Source of the DNA: an uncultured Flavihumibacter sp.
Lineage (GTDB): Bacteria; Bacteroidota; Bacteroidia; Chitinophagales; Chitinophagaceae
Direction of reading: 5' to 3'
Length of the DNA stretch: 46,622 nucleotides
NCBI GenBank assembly: GCA_946482545.1
Contig: CAMLRX010000018.1
Span: 1 to 46,622, forward strand
The position numbers were made by a program, and so were the translations under genes. Within the stretch, counting starts at the first letter, position 1. The number at the start of each line of letters is the position of its first letter. The notes beneath the pieces were generated by a model. It worked only from the letters and a program-made list of their open reading frames with translations. It made no database searches and was not told the DNA's origin. Below are positions 8,673 to 16,851 of the stretch, piece after piece.

Positions 8673-8704
8673 GCGGGCTTTTTTTTAATCGCCCGCTCTT
8701 TTTT
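8673..8704 (+). terminator. Rho-independent terminator
   Basis: A GCGGGC/GCCCGC stem (8673-8678 with 8691-8696) around a 12-base T-rich loop, followed by TCTTTTTTTT. It separates the transposase-derived gene from the paa operon. Confidence 0.8.
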
Positions 8705-8714
8705 GCCCATAAAC

Positions 8715-8730
8715 ACTAACGGGTGTTAGT
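8715..8730. promoter_or_regulatory. Probable PaaR/TetR operator upstream of paaA
   Basis: ACTAACGGGTGTTAGT is a palindrome with arms ACTAAC/GTTAGT. The core CTAACGGGTGTTAG differs at two central bases from the CTAACGGTCGTTAG site in front of the tetR-paaE operon at 18546. The pattern resembles the CNAACGnnCGTTNG motif that I recall for PaaR of Thermus thermophilus. It lies just upstream of the paaA -7 element, where a bound dimer would cover the -33 region and repress. Confidence 0.7.
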
Positions 8731-8747
8731 TTTTTCCGGAAATGCCT

Positions 8748-8755
8748 TATATTTG
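8748..8755 (+). promoter_or_regulatory. -7 element of the paaABCD promoter
   Basis: TATATTTG is a perfect TAnnTTTG match, 18 bases after the operator. It ends only 4 bases before the first paaA ATG, so the transcript probably begins at or next to the start codon. Confidence 0.65.
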
Positions 8756-8759
8756 AACC

Positions 8760-9710
8760 ATGATGGAACAGCAAACTTCCCTTTCTTTCCAGGAAAAGAT
8801 TGACCGCGAAATCAAGATCGAGCCGAAGGACCAGATGCCGGAAAAATACCGGCAGATGCTGATCCGCCAGATTTCGCAGCACGCGCATTCCGAAATTGTA
8901 GGCATGTTGCCCGAAGGCAACTGGATCACCCGCGCCCCAACACTAAAACGCAAAGCCACGCTGATCGCAAAAGTGCAGGACGAGGCAGGACATGGTTTGT
9001 ACCTCTACTCTGCCGCCGAAACACTGGGCATTACCCGCGCTGAAATGTACGCGCAACTGCATTCAGGGAAGGCGAAGTATTCTTCCATCTTTAATTATCC
9101 AACATTAACCTGGGCGGATATCGGCGCCATCGGCTGGCTTGTGGACGGTGCGGCCATCATGAACCAGGTGCCGCTCTGCCGCTCTTCCTACGGTCCGTAT
9201 GCCCGCGCAATGGTGCGCATCTGCAAGGAAGAAAGTTTTCACCAGCGCCAGGGATTTGAAATATTGCTCGTGCTGTCCAGAGGTTCGGAAGCGCAACGCG
9301 CCATGGCCCAGGATGCGCTCAACCGCTGGTGGTGGCCATCACTTATGATGTTCGGTCCGGCCGATGAATCTTCCCCACATACCGCGCAAAGTATGCAGTG
9401 GAAAATCAAACGCTTTACCAACGATGAACTCCGGCAGAAATTCGTCGACATCTGCGCCGAGCAGGCGAAACTGCTGGGACTCACCATTCCCGATCCTGAT
9501 CTGAAATGGAACGAAGCCACCGGCCACTACGATTTCGGCCCCATCAACTGGGAGGAATTCTGGAACGTGGTGAACGGCAACGGACCCTGCAACCGCGAAA
9601 GGCTCGCCGCACGCAACAACGCCTGGGACAACGGCGCCTGGGTGCGCGAAGCAGCCGCCGAACATGCCTGCAAAAAAGCAATGCGCAACAGTGCCGAAGC
9701 CGCGGCTTAG
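8760..9710 (+). CDS. paaA: Phenylacetyl-CoA 1,2-epoxidase, catalytic subunit PaaA
   Basis: A 316-residue catalytic subunit of the multicomponent di-iron monooxygenase that epoxidises the ring of phenylacetyl-CoA. It follows E. coli PaaA closely: [91 protein letters not shown]. The di-iron ligands are expected in the EIVG, DEAGH and EESFHQ motifs, all intact. Two ATG codons stand at the start (8760 and 8763). It is first in the paaABCD operon, directly behind the palindromic operator and a perfect -7 element. Acts in the cytoplasm. Confidence 0.98.
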   Translation: MMEQQTSLSFQEKIDREIKIEPKDQMPEKYRQMLIRQISQHAHSEIVGMLPEGNWITRAPTLKRKATLIAKVQDEAGHGLYLYSAAETLGITRAEMYAQLHSGKAKYSSIFNYPTLTWADIGAIGWLVDGAAIMNQVPLCRSSYGPYARAMVRICKEESFHQRQGFEILLVLSRGSEAQRAMAQDALNRWWWPSLMMFGPADESSPHTAQSMQWKIKRFTNDELRQKFVDICAEQAKLLGLTIPDPDLKWNEATGHYDFGPINWEEFWNVVNGNGPCNRERLAARNNAWDNGAWVREAAAEHACKKAMRNSAEAAA

Positions 9711-9775
9711 ATGGGACCGGCAGCAGTACCGCCGCGCAACGCCTGTTGTGTCACTCACTTGTACACCATATCAAT

Positions 9776-10126
9776 ATGCAGCTTATGTTTCCTCAAATCA
9801 AGATATATCGTTCTCCGGAAAATGGCTCCGGCTCCGGATCTGGCGGCAACGAATGGCCACTCTGGGAAGTATTCATCCGCAGCCGCCAGGGCCTCGACCA
9901 TAAACATGTAGGTAGTCTCCATGCCGCCGATGCACAAATGGCCATCGAAAACGCCCGCGATGTGTACACGCGTCGCATGGAAGGCGTAAGTATCTGGGTC
10001 GTGGAAAGTAAATTCATCCACGCTTCCAGTCCCGATGAAGCCGCTTCGCTTTACGAACCCGCCAACGATAAAGTGTACAGGCATCCAACATTCTATGACC
10101 TGCCCGACGAACTGAAGCACATGTAG
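9776..10126 (+). CDS. paaB: Phenylacetyl-CoA epoxidase subunit PaaB
   Basis: A 116-residue subunit of unclear catalytic role that bridges PaaAC heterodimers in the epoxidase complex. It contains the family stretch WPLWEVFIRSRQGLDHKHVG, then SLHAADAQMAIENARDVYTRR, SIWVVESKFI and the ending KVYRHPTFYDLPDELKHM. The start could be ATG 9776 (MQLMFPQ) or 9785 (MFPQIKIYRS). Relative to E. coli PaaB (95 aa) there is an N-terminal extension with a NGSGSGSGGNEW linker. The open frame extends further upstream into paaA, but that part is out of frame with paaA and is not coding. The 65-base gap after paaA shows no terminator. Confidence 0.96.
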   Translation: MQLMFPQIKIYRSPENGSGSGSGGNEWPLWEVFIRSRQGLDHKHVGSLHAADAQMAIENARDVYTRRMEGVSIWVVESKFIHASSPDEAASLYEPANDKVYRHPTFYDLPDELKHM

Positions 10127-10172
10127 GAAATGATGAATGTTTATCCAAAATTCAGCATTCAAAATTAAAATT

Positions 10173-10919
10173 ATGTCTCTCCTTAAATACGTCCTCTCCC
10201 TCGCCGATACCGCACTGATAGCGGGACACCGCAACAGTGAATGGACCGGCCACGGACCCATTCTGGAACAGGATATCGCACTCTCCAACATCGCGCTGGA
10301 TCAAGTAGGACAGGCAAGAATGCTTTACCAGTACGCGGCCATGCTTTCAGGCAATGGCGCTACGGAAGATACGATGGCTTACGGCCGTGATGCCCGGGAA
10401 TACAAAAACTGCCTGCTGGTGGAACTGCCCAACGGACACTGGGGAAATACGATACTGAAACAGTTCTTCCTCAGCGCATATCAATTTCCGCTATACGACC
10501 AACTGCGAAAATCAGAAGACGCACAACTGGCGGCTATCGCCGAAAAATCTATCCGTGAAGTCACCTACCACCTGCGATGGAGCAGCGAATGGGTGATACG
10601 GCTCGGTGATGGTACAACGGAAAGCAAAGCCAAAATGCAACAGGCCCTGGATGAACTCTGGCGTTATACCGGAGAACTGTACACACCCGCGGCCTATGAA
10701 GAAACGCTGGCCGCTTCTAATGCCGCAGCCGATCTTTCCCAACTGAAAACAGCCTTCACACAGCGTGTGGAGCAGGTGCTTTCCGAAGCAACGCTCGCTA
10801 TTCCTTCAAACCAACCCTGGCAAACGGGTGGAAAAACGGGCATTCATACCGAACACCTCGGTTTCCTGCTCGCCGAAATGCAATTCCTTCAAAGGGCTTA
10901 TCCCGGCAATGAATGGTGA
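10173..10919 (+). CDS. paaC: Phenylacetyl-CoA epoxidase structural subunit PaaC
   Basis: A 248-residue, ferritin-like, catalytically inactive partner of PaaA. It begins MSLLKYVLSLADTALIAGHR and contains WTGHGPILEQDIALSNIALD, VGQARMLYQYAA, VELPNGHWGNTILKQFF, REVTYHLRWSSEWVIRLGDG and the ending HTEHLGFLLAEMQFLQRAYP, all typical of PaaC. The frame is open from an ATG at 10137, but the extra 12 residues (MFIQNSAFKIKI) are encoded by an AT-rich intergenic stretch and are not part of the family, so I start at 10173. The stop is 3 bases from the paaD start, which fits translational coupling. Confidence 0.97.
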   Translation: MSLLKYVLSLADTALIAGHRNSEWTGHGPILEQDIALSNIALDQVGQARMLYQYAAMLSGNGATEDTMAYGRDAREYKNCLLVELPNGHWGNTILKQFFLSAYQFPLYDQLRKSEDAQLAAIAEKSIREVTYHLRWSSEWVIRLGDGTTESKAKMQQALDELWRYTGELYTPAAYEETLAASNAAADLSQLKTAFTQRVEQVLSEATLAIPSNQPWQTGGKTGIHTEHLGFLLAEMQFLQRAYPGNEW

Positions 10920-10922
10920 TCT

Positions 10923-11417
10923 ATGGAGAATGCCGATAAACATATTATACTCGGATGGCTGGATGAAGTGAAGGACCCGGAAGTGCCGGTACTCTCCATC
11001 ACCGACCTCGGTATTGTGCGGGCACTTGATTGGGAAAACGGAAAACTTGTTGTATCCATCACACCTACTTACAGCGGATGCCCTGCAATGGATGTGATAG
11101 CGGCCGGGGTCAAGATGCTTCTCGCTGAAAAGGGCATCGCGGCCACAGAAGTAAGGACCGTGCTCTCCCCCGCATGGACCACCGACTGGATGACGGAGAA
11201 AGGAAAGCTGGCGTTGAAAGTCTATGGTATAGCGCCACCCAATCCTGTACAACAGGTATGCACACCCGAAGCCTTCGTGCTGGAAGAGCAGGTGGCTTGC
11301 CCACGCTGCGGCGCCTCGGCTACAACCCAGGTGAGCCGCTTCGGATCCACAGCCTGCAAAGCGTTGTACCAATGCGATGTGTGCAAGGAACCGTTCGATT
11401 ATTTCAAGTGTCATTAA
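10923..11417 (+). CDS. paaD: Phenylacetyl-CoA epoxidase maturation protein PaaD
   Basis: A 164-residue protein with an N-terminal MIP18/DUF59 domain (LDEVKDPEVPVLSITDLGIV, PTYSGCPAMDVIAAGVKMLL) and a C-terminal zinc-ribbon-like tail with two CxxC pairs (CPRCGAS and CDVCKEP) plus a last cysteine in FKCH. DUF59 proteins act in Fe-S or di-iron assembly; PaaD is required for an active epoxidase though not part of the purified core. It lies 3 bases behind paaC. Its 3' end faces the convergent glycosyltransferase gene with an 8-base gap and no clear terminator between them. Confidence 0.96.
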   Translation: MENADKHIILGWLDEVKDPEVPVLSITDLGIVRALDWENGKLVVSITPTYSGCPAMDVIAAGVKMLLAEKGIAATEVRTVLSPAWTTDWMTEKGKLALKVYGIAPPNPVQQVCTPEAFVLEEQVACPRCGASATTQVSRFGSTACKALYQCDVCKEPFDYFKCH

Positions 11418-11425
11418 AAAGGTGT

Positions 11426-12877
11426 TCATTTCTGCCTGATCCTTATTACTGCAGTTCCGGCATTTTGAAATATTCGTAAAGTATCGAATTGAACGCCTTT
11501 TTCTTTTAACAACCCAAGATTGTAAGGCGGAGAAAGTATGAGTAGATTAGTTCTGCGAATGGGCGCCAGGACTGAATCCGGTAATAAAAGAAGCTCTTTT
11601 GACGACACCACATTCATTGCCAGGTTATTTTGCGATGGGTTGGTTATCCTGTAATAATTCACCCAGGCACCATAGTGCCAGGGGGAGATGATGATACGGT
11701 CATTCGGTTTCGAATAATTCAGGGCTGGCTTTGTTTCAGATTGAATTACATCTTCAAAGGAATAGGATGTGTTGATGCTTTTGATAAATACAATACTGAG
11801 GAAAACTGCGGAAACCACGGGTATAAAACGCAATGATTTTGTAACGGACGCTTTGAAATCTATTAAAAATAGAATAGCAATGACAATGCAGGGGTATAAT
11901 GGAAGGGCTGTTCTGCCGAAAAGGTAAGGGGTGTCAAATGCAAGGTTGAAGAATATGCTGAGTAAAAATACACCTGTTAAAACTAAACTGAAAAAGGCGG
12001 CAGGACCCTGATAGTTGCTAAAGAAGAAGTAAAAAATGGAAATAGCACAAACAAGAAATGTTAGTATGGCGGAGGAATATGTAAGAGCAGGAAGCGCCCC
12101 TGGAAATGAGCCGTAGAGTGACTGCTCACTAAGGCTGCCGAATATGGACTGGATGATATCATGCTTTCCCCCAAATTCTAGGTCACCAGAGTAGAGTCTG
12201 ATGAAAAGAAGAGCGGCGATGGAAAATGTACCTGTTGACAAGACAAGAAGCAGCCACTTTTTGTTCCTGAAAGGATTTTCCACTTGCCATATTCTCTTTT
12301 TTATCAGGAAAAGAAGGTAAGTGATGGTGAGACAGGCAAAAAAATAGAAGCAGGAAAGATTGGATAACACGGCCAGGGTAGCGTAAAGAAATGGTTGTAT
12401 CCAGGAAGATGTCTTCCAGTTGTTGTTATTTAGGAGCAGAATGATTTTGTAAAGGCATAGGAGCGTAAAAGCTGTGGCCATTCCGTATCCACGCGCGAGG
12501 GAGAAAAAGTCGAGCAGGTATGGATTGAGGAAAAGTAATATGAACGCTGCAATACTGTATAACTTGTGGCTGAAAAGTTCGCCGATTTTAATGGAGACAT
12601 ATCCATACAACAGTGCTGCGAGGAGCGAATGTATCCTGAACTGCCAGGGCGCATCACCCAATAACCACGTGCCGATCCTTATGCCGATTGTATTTAACCA
12701 ATGCGTGTTCGCGCTGCCAGGCATGGCTTTATAATAGCTGGTTTTTACAAGAAAGAATGAATACGCCTCATCATGAATGATGTCAACATAATAAGAGCGG
12801 ATACATACATAGATGAATGCGGCCAGAAATATACTCCATTTGATTATTTTCACGGAGGTGTTGGTGAACATGAACAT
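11426..12877 (-). CDS. Membrane glycosyltransferase, GT-C (GT39/ArnT-like) fold
   Basis: An integral membrane protein of 483 residues with about 10-12 hydrophobic helices. The first loop carries IHDEAYSFFL, like the acidic DEA-type loop motif of GT-C enzymes that transfer sugars from polyprenyl phosphates in the periplasm. WHYGAWVNYYRI and a C-terminal soluble tail follow. I chose the ATG at 12877 (MFMFTNTSVKII); an upstream ATG at 12916 would overlap the divergent paaG start codon. The gene is visibly AT-richer than the paa genes on both sides, lies on the opposite strand between paaD and paaG, and has no part in phenylacetate metabolism. It looks like a late insertion. Donor and acceptor are unknown. 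Confidence 0.75.
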   Translation of the reverse strand: MFMFTNTSVKIIKWSIFLAAFIYVCIRSYYVDIIHDEAYSFFLVKTSYYKAMPGSANTHWLNTIGIRIGTWLLGDAPWQFRIHSLLAALLYGYVSIKIGELFSHKLYSIAAFILLFLNPYLLDFFSLARGYGMATAFTLLCLYKIILLLNNNNWKTSSWIQPFLYATLAVLSNLSCFYFFACLTITYLLFLIKKRIWQVENPFRNKKWLLLVLSTGTFSIAALLFIRLYSGDLEFGGKHDIIQSIFGSLSEQSLYGSFPGALPALTYSSAILTFLVCAISIFYFFFSNYQGPAAFFSLVLTGVFLLSIFFNLAFDTPYLFGRTALPLYPCIVIAILFLIDFKASVTKSLRFIPVVSAVFLSIVFIKSINTSYSFEDVIQSETKPALNYSKPNDRIIISPWHYGAWVNYYRITNPSQNNLAMNVVSSKELLLLPDSVLAPIRRTNLLILSPPYNLGLLKEKGVQFDTLRIFQNAGTAVIRIRQK

Positions 12878-12914
12878 AGTTGTTGCAAAATACTTAAAAC
12901 CCAAATGCCAGATC

Positions 12915-13688
12915 ATGGATATTCAATATCAAAAAAACGGAACTGTTGCCCGTATTGTACTCAACCGTCCCGATAAACTTAATTCCTTTAACAGGGCAAT
13001 GGCTTTCGCCCTTCAGGATGCTTTAAAAGATTGCGCTGAAGACAATGCCGTCCGCGCCATCGTGATAACCGGCAACGGAAAAGCGTTCAGCGCGGGCCAG
13101 GACCTGGCCGAAGTGACCGATCCCAACGGACCCGGCATGGAAAAGATTTTAAGTGAACATTATAACCCTATTATACTCGCCATAAGGAATATGCCCAAAC
13201 CTGTTGTTGCTGCTGTGAATGGCGTTGCGGCAGGCGCAGGCGCCAATATTGCGCTGGCCTGCGATATCGTGCTCGCTTCGGAAGAGGCGGCTTTCATCCA
13301 GGCGTTTTCAAAGATCGGACTGGTGCCCGACAGCGGCGGAACCTGGTTCCTGCCACGGCTGGTAGGTTGGCAACGCGCGCTGGCCCTTGCCATCACCGGA
13401 GATAAAGTGATGGCGAAGGACGCACAACAAATGGGGATGATATATAAAGCGTTGCCTGCTGAAAGCTTCCAGGCTGAAACCGATGCCCTCGTAAATAAAC
13501 TTGCCGCAATGCCCACAAAAGCGGTAGCGTTCATCAAAGAAGCGCTGGAGCGATCCTGGCAAAATACACTGGAAGCACAACTGGCCGTTGAAGATGTGCT
13601 GCAACAGAAAGCCGCCGCTACAAACGACTTTAAAGAAGGCGTTGCCGCCTTCCTCGAAAAACGACAGCCCTTGTTCACCGGAAACTAA
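12915..13688 (+). CDS. paaG: PaaG-type isomerase (enoyl-CoA hydratase/isomerase family)
   Basis: A 257-residue crotonase-fold enzyme starting MDIQYQKNGTVARIVLNRPD. The oxyanion hole motifs are present (AFSAGQDLAEV; NGVAAGAGANIALACDIVLA), and the stretch SKIGLVPDSGGTWFLPRLVG carries the PaaG-type aspartate in place of the second glutamate of classical hydratases. PaaG converts ring-1,2-epoxyphenylacetyl-CoA to the oxepin and later isomerises a downstream intermediate. The frame is open from 12813, but the extra residues overlap the divergent glycosyltransferase and are not family sequence. PaaB/PaaF-like hydratases are the main alternative identity; the PDSGG motif and locus favour PaaG. Confidence 0.88.
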   Translation: MDIQYQKNGTVARIVLNRPDKLNSFNRAMAFALQDALKDCAEDNAVRAIVITGNGKAFSAGQDLAEVTDPNGPGMEKILSEHYNPIILAIRNMPKPVVAAVNGVAAGAGANIALACDIVLASEEAAFIQAFSKIGLVPDSGGTWFLPRLVGWQRALALAITGDKVMAKDAQQMGMIYKALPAESFQAETDALVNKLAAMPTKAVAFIKEALERSWQNTLEAQLAVEDVLQQKAAATNDFKEGVAAFLEKRQPLFTGN

Positions 13689-13695
13689 ACCCGCT

Positions 13696-14100
13696 ATGAC
13701 CGCAACAGAGATCATCAATGCCATGATGGAAAAGGACGCTTTCAGCCAATGGATGCAACTCGAACGACTGGATGAAAGCGCCGGTTTCTGCAAACTGCAA
13801 ATGAAAGTAACCTCTTCTATGTGCAATGGATTCGGCACCGCCCATGGCGGCACATTGTATTCCCTCGCCGATAGCTGCACTGCATTTGCCGTGAACGCGC
13901 TGGGAGAAGTGGCCGTTTCCGTAGAAACATCCATCTCTCATTTATTGCCCGCCAAACCCGGGGATGTGCTGATCTGTACTTCAAACGAAGAACGTGTAAG
14001 CGCAAGGATGGCCGTTTATACCGCCAGCATTACCAACGAGGCCAATCAAAAAGTAGCGCTTTTTAAAGGGGTGTATTTCCGCACGGGTAAAAGCTGGTAA
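13696..14100 (+). CDS. paaI: PaaI hotdog-fold acyl-CoA thioesterase
   Basis: A 134-residue single-hotdog protein starting MTATEIINAMMEKD, 7 bases after paaG. It has the family core NGFGTAHGGTLYSLADSCTAFA, where the HGG loop and the aspartate of SLAD form the active site, then SISHLLPAKPGDVL and KVALFKGVYFRTG. PaaI hydrolyses dead-end or accumulating phenylacetyl-CoA derivatives such as hydroxyphenylacetyl-CoA, freeing CoA when the pathway stalls. The upstream extension of this frame into paaG is not coding. Confidence 0.94.
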   Translation: MTATEIINAMMEKDAFSQWMQLERLDESAGFCKLQMKVTSSMCNGFGTAHGGTLYSLADSCTAFAVNALGEVAVSVETSISHLLPAKPGDVLICTSNEERVSARMAVYTASITNEANQKVALFKGVYFRTGKSW

Positions 14101-14161
14101 AGCCGCAGAGATTTCGTAACTTCTGTACGTTTCCCTCAATATTTAAACTAAACCAACGCGT

Positions 14162-14863
14162 ATGTACCAGTTATCATGCTGGGCAAGCCGTCATGTATGG
14201 CCGGCCCGCGCAATCCTTCTATTGTGCTGGCTCGTGTTGAACCTGCTGGCAGTTATTACAGGGTTGTTGATGGTTGATGCAGGGTTTCTTCTGATGAAAT
14301 ACTTTTCAGTCGGAGGTTGTGTGTCCTGCGGAATGGGTGTATTGCTTTACAACAAACACGGGATTCCTTTTAAGAATTCCTATTTCAAAAGAAAGTTGGC
14401 TGATGCTATGCTGGCTTTGGGGACTTTTTTGATGGTGACTGGTGAGTTTCAGAAAGAACAACCATTTCGTTACGGAGGATGGGTGCAACCAATGAATACC
14501 CAGGCTGCTGTTGTGGTGCCGGAAAATGGGCCGCTGCCCACCATGAAGAAGGCCAAACAAACACTTCGTCATCAACTGAAGGTGTTGCAGCAGTACAGGA
14601 TGATGAGTCGCGGAGGAAAGATAGCGTTGATTGCATTTATACTCGCAACAGGTATTCTTGCATTCATAGGTGTTTCCGCGCTGGCCTGTGAAATAAGTTG
14701 TAACGGTTCCGAAGCGTTGGCTGTGGTGGTGTTCCTTTTGGGAACGGCAGCGATTACAATCGGCGTGATCGCTTTGCTCAGGGTGGTTAAAAGAAAGTTC
14801 CGTGAAAAAACGGTATGGCTGAGGAGGAAAAAACGGAGCACCTTTGCCATGAGGATTGATTAA
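14162..14863 (+). CDS. Four-helix membrane protein of unknown function
   Basis: A 233-residue protein with hydrophobic segments at about 17-42 and 43-62 (the second containing VSCGMGVLLY), and a further pair at about 152-177 and 183-207, separated by a basic cytoplasmic-looking linker (KKAKQTLRHQLKVLQQYR). The C-terminus is strongly basic (VKRKFREKTVWLRRKKR), fitting an inside location. I do not recognise a family. It sits between paaI and paaY on the same strand, 61 bases after paaI and 9 bases before paaY, so it may be co-transcribed with the paa genes, but no link to phenylacetate is visible. A near -7 element (TACGTTTC) lies in the gap after paaI. Confidence 0.7.
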   Translation: MYQLSCWASRHVWPARAILLLCWLVLNLLAVITGLLMVDAGFLLMKYFSVGGCVSCGMGVLLYNKHGIPFKNSYFKRKLADAMLALGTFLMVTGEFQKEQPFRYGGWVQPMNTQAAVVVPENGPLPTMKKAKQTLRHQLKVLQQYRMMSRGGKIALIAFILATGILAFIGVSALACEISCNGSEALAVVVFLLGTAAITIGVIALLRVVKRKFREKTVWLRRKKRSTFAMRID

Positions 14864-14872
14864 TTTGCACCC

Positions 14873-15472
14873 ATGTTTTACGCATTCAAAGGATTCCGGC
14901 CGGTCGTTGATCCATCTGCGTTTGTGCATCCATCTGCTGTGGTTACGGGGAATGTAATCATCGGAAAGAACGTGTACATTGGTCCCGGCGCTGCGCTACG
15001 GGGCGATTGGGGCGCGGTGGTGGTGGAAGATGGCTGTAATGTGCAGGAGAACTGCACACTACACATGTTTCCGGGCAAGCAGGTGGTGCTGCGGGAAGGT
15101 GCGCACATTGGTCATGGTGCCGTGATCCATGGTGCGGAGGTGGGAAGGAACACTTTGGTGGGTATGAACGCGGTGGTGATGGATGATGTGGTGATAGGGG
15201 AAGAATCTATCATCGGAGCGTTGAGTTTTATCCGCGCGGGAGAACAGGTGGCGCCAAGAAGCCTGATGGCAGGAAACCCGGCAAAGCTGATCAAACAGGT
15301 GTCGGATGAAATGTTGCAATGGAAAACCCGGGGAACGGCTTTATACCAGGCCCTTCCCGATGAGATGCGTGCATCCTGGGAACCTTGTGATCCTTTGCAC
15401 GAGGTGGAGCCCGGTCGCCCGTCGCAGGAAGTATTGTACCAAACCTGGAAAGAACTGAATACAAAGCAATGA
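14873..15472 (+). CDS. paaY: PaaY, gamma-carbonic-anhydrase-type hexapeptide-repeat protein
   Basis: A 199-residue left-handed beta-helix protein with repeated [LIV]-G-x4 hexapeptides (VVTGNVIIGKNVYIGPGAAL, GAHIGHGAVIHGAEVGRNTL). It shows the conserved RGDWG, NVQENCTLHMFPG and IGHGAVIHG motifs that carry the histidine metal ligands of this family, plus a C-terminal helix and tail typical of PaaY. PaaY is a thioesterase that detoxifies a CoA dead-end product (2-hydroxycyclohepta-1,4,6-triene-1-formyl-CoA) of the paa pathway. It begins 9 bases after the preceding membrane protein; a one-mismatch -7 element (TTAATTTG) overlaps that gap. The stop overlaps the next start as ATGA. Confidence 0.92.
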   Translation: MFYAFKGFRPVVDPSAFVHPSAVVTGNVIIGKNVYIGPGAALRGDWGAVVVEDGCNVQENCTLHMFPGKQVVLREGAHIGHGAVIHGAEVGRNTLVGMNAVVMDDVVIGEESIIGALSFIRAGEQVAPRSLMAGNPAKLIKQVSDEMLQWKTRGTALYQALPDEMRASWEPCDPLHEVEPGRPSQEVLYQTWKELNTKQ

Positions 15473-15795
15473 ACTGGATCATCTTAATTATTGCAGGCTT
15501 TTTTGAAGTAGGCTTTGCCACCTGCCTGGGAAAGGCGCGCGAAACATCGGGGAGTGCTGCCGCATGGTGGATGACAGGTTTTTTTGTTTGCCTTATCATC
15601 AGCATGTATGGCCTGTACAAGGCTACGCAAACCTTGCCCATAGGAACGGCGTATGCGGTGTGGACAGGTATCGGGGCCGTGGGCACCGTGCTGATGGGGA
15701 TATTCTTTTTCAAAGAACCGGCAGACGCATGGCGGTTGTTTTTCCTGACCACCCTTATTGCCTCCATCATCGGGCTGAAAGTGGTTTCGCACTAA
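15469..15795 (+). CDS. SMR-family exporter, Gdx/SugE-like
   Basis: A 108-residue protein with four transmembrane helices and the essential membrane glutamate E13 (IIAGFFEVGFA). The motif LPIGTAYAVWTGIGAVG and the KEPADAWRL segment are those of the SugE/Gdx branch, which exports guanidinium or quaternary ammonium ions in exchange for protons as a dual-topology dimer. Its ATG overlaps the paaY stop (ATGA), so the two are translationally coupled. No guanidine riboswitch is expected, since there is no leader. A functional tie to the paa genes is not evident beyond the shared transcript. Confidence 0.92.
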   Translation: MNWIILIIAGFFEVGFATCLGKARETSGSAAAWWMTGFFVCLIISMYGLYKATQTLPIGTAYAVWTGIGAVGTVLMGIFFFKEPADAWRLFFLTTLIASIIGLKVVSH

Positions 15796-15812
15796 AGGCG
15801 CTAATAATTTAA

Positions 15813-15833
15813 TACTTTCGCAGTTCCGGGAGG
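15813..15833 (+). promoter_or_regulatory. obg promoter -7 and ribosome binding site
   Basis: TACTTTCG at 15813-15820 is a one-mismatch -7 element. GGGAGG at 15828-15833, 10 bases before the obg ATG, is one of the few strong Shine-Dalgarno sequences in the window. It supports the start at 15844. Confidence 0.45.
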
Positions 15834-15843
15834 AACGAGTGTA

Positions 15844-16851
15844 ATGGAAAAAACAAACTTTGTAGACCAGATCAGGATATTCTGCCGCTCCGGACACGGA
15901 GGTGCGGGCAGTAAACATTTTATGCGGACCAAATTCAACGCCATGGCTGGTCCCGATGGCGGAGACGGTGGCCGGGGCGGTCACGTTATCCTTCGTGGCA
16001 ACAGCCAATTGTGGACCCTCCTGCACCTTCGTTATTTCAAGAATGTGATCGCGGAGAACGGTACGAATGGTAGTGGCAACAACAGTTCCGGACGCTTCGG
16101 AAAGGATGTGTATATAGATGTGCCGTTGGGTACAGTGGCGCGGGATGAAGAAACCGGAGAACAGGAAGCCGAAATTCTCGAAGATGGCCAGGAAATCATC
16201 TGGATGCCCGGTGGAAGAGGGGGCCTTGGCAATAGTAATTTTAAAACACCTACCAACCAGGCGCCTGAATATGCACAACCGGGAGAGCCGGGCATTGAAG
16301 GATGGAAGGTCCTTGAACTGAAAGTACTGGCCGATGTGGGACTGGTAGGTTTCCCCAATGCCGGGAAATCAACACTGCTCAGCACCATTACGGCGGCAAA
16401 ACCTAAAATAGCCGATTACGCGTTTACCACGCTTACCCCACAACTGGGCATGGTGGAATACCGTAACGAGCGTTCTTTCTGTATCGCCGATCTTCCTGGT
16501 ATCATAGAAGGAGCGGCAGAAGGAAAAGGCCTGGGACACCGCTTCCTTCGGCACATTGAGCGGAACTCGGTGCTGTTGTTCCTGATTCCCGCCGATAGTG
16601 CCGACCACCGGAAAGAATTCAACATCCTCAAAAAGGAATTGGAGGAATACAACCCGGAAATGCTCCATAAAAAGTTCATCATCGCCATCTCAAAAAGTGA
16701 TATGCTGGACGATGAACTGAAAGAAGCGATAAGCAGGGAACTGCCGAAAGATATCCCGCACCTGTTCATATCATCCGTTACACAACTCGGGTTGCAGCAA
16801 CTGAAAGATGTGTTGTGGGAAGCTTTGAATGAAAAGACGATGGCTGGTTAA
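15844..16851 (+). CDS. obg: Obg/CgtA ribosome-associated GTPase
   Basis: A 335-residue essential GTPase of 50S ribosome assembly. The glycine-rich Obg domain (residues 1-158) has [26 protein letters not shown] and [13 protein letters not shown]. The G domain has P-loop GFPNAGKST (169-177), switch [23 protein letters not shown]4 SKSD and G5 SSVTQ. It lacks the C-terminal OCT domain, as usual in Bacteroidota. It probably has its own promoter and Shine-Dalgarno. Its stop shares the TTAA tetranucleotide with the stop of convergent paaE (4-base overlap). As a housekeeping gene it sits inside the paa locus, between paaY and paaE. Confidence 0.97.
   Translation: MEKTNFVDQIRIFCRSGHGGAGSKHFMRTKFNAMAGPDGGDGGRGGHVILRGNSQLWTLLHLRYFKNVIAENGTNGSGNNSSGRFGKDVYIDVPLGTVARDEETGEQEAEILEDGQEIIWMPGGRGGLGNSNFKTPTNQAPEYAQPGEPGIEGWKVLELKVLADVGLVGFPNAGKSTLLSTITAAKPKIADYAFTTLTPQLGMVEYRNERSFCIADLPGIIEGAAEGKGLGHRFLRHIERNSVLLFLIPADSADHRKEFNILKKELEEYNPEMLHKKFIIAISKSDMLDDELKEAISRELPKDIPHLFISSVTQLGLQQLKDVLWEALNEKTMAG

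Noticed and set aside
10137..10172. Longer paaC start at 10137
   Set aside because: The 12 extra residues are translated from an AT-rich repeat-like spacer; PaaC proteins begin at the MSLLKYVLSLAD region.
12813..12914. N-terminal extension of paaG overlapping the glycosyltransferase start
   Set aside because: The extra 34 residues do not belong to the crotonase family and overlap the divergent gene; the start at 12915 fits the family.
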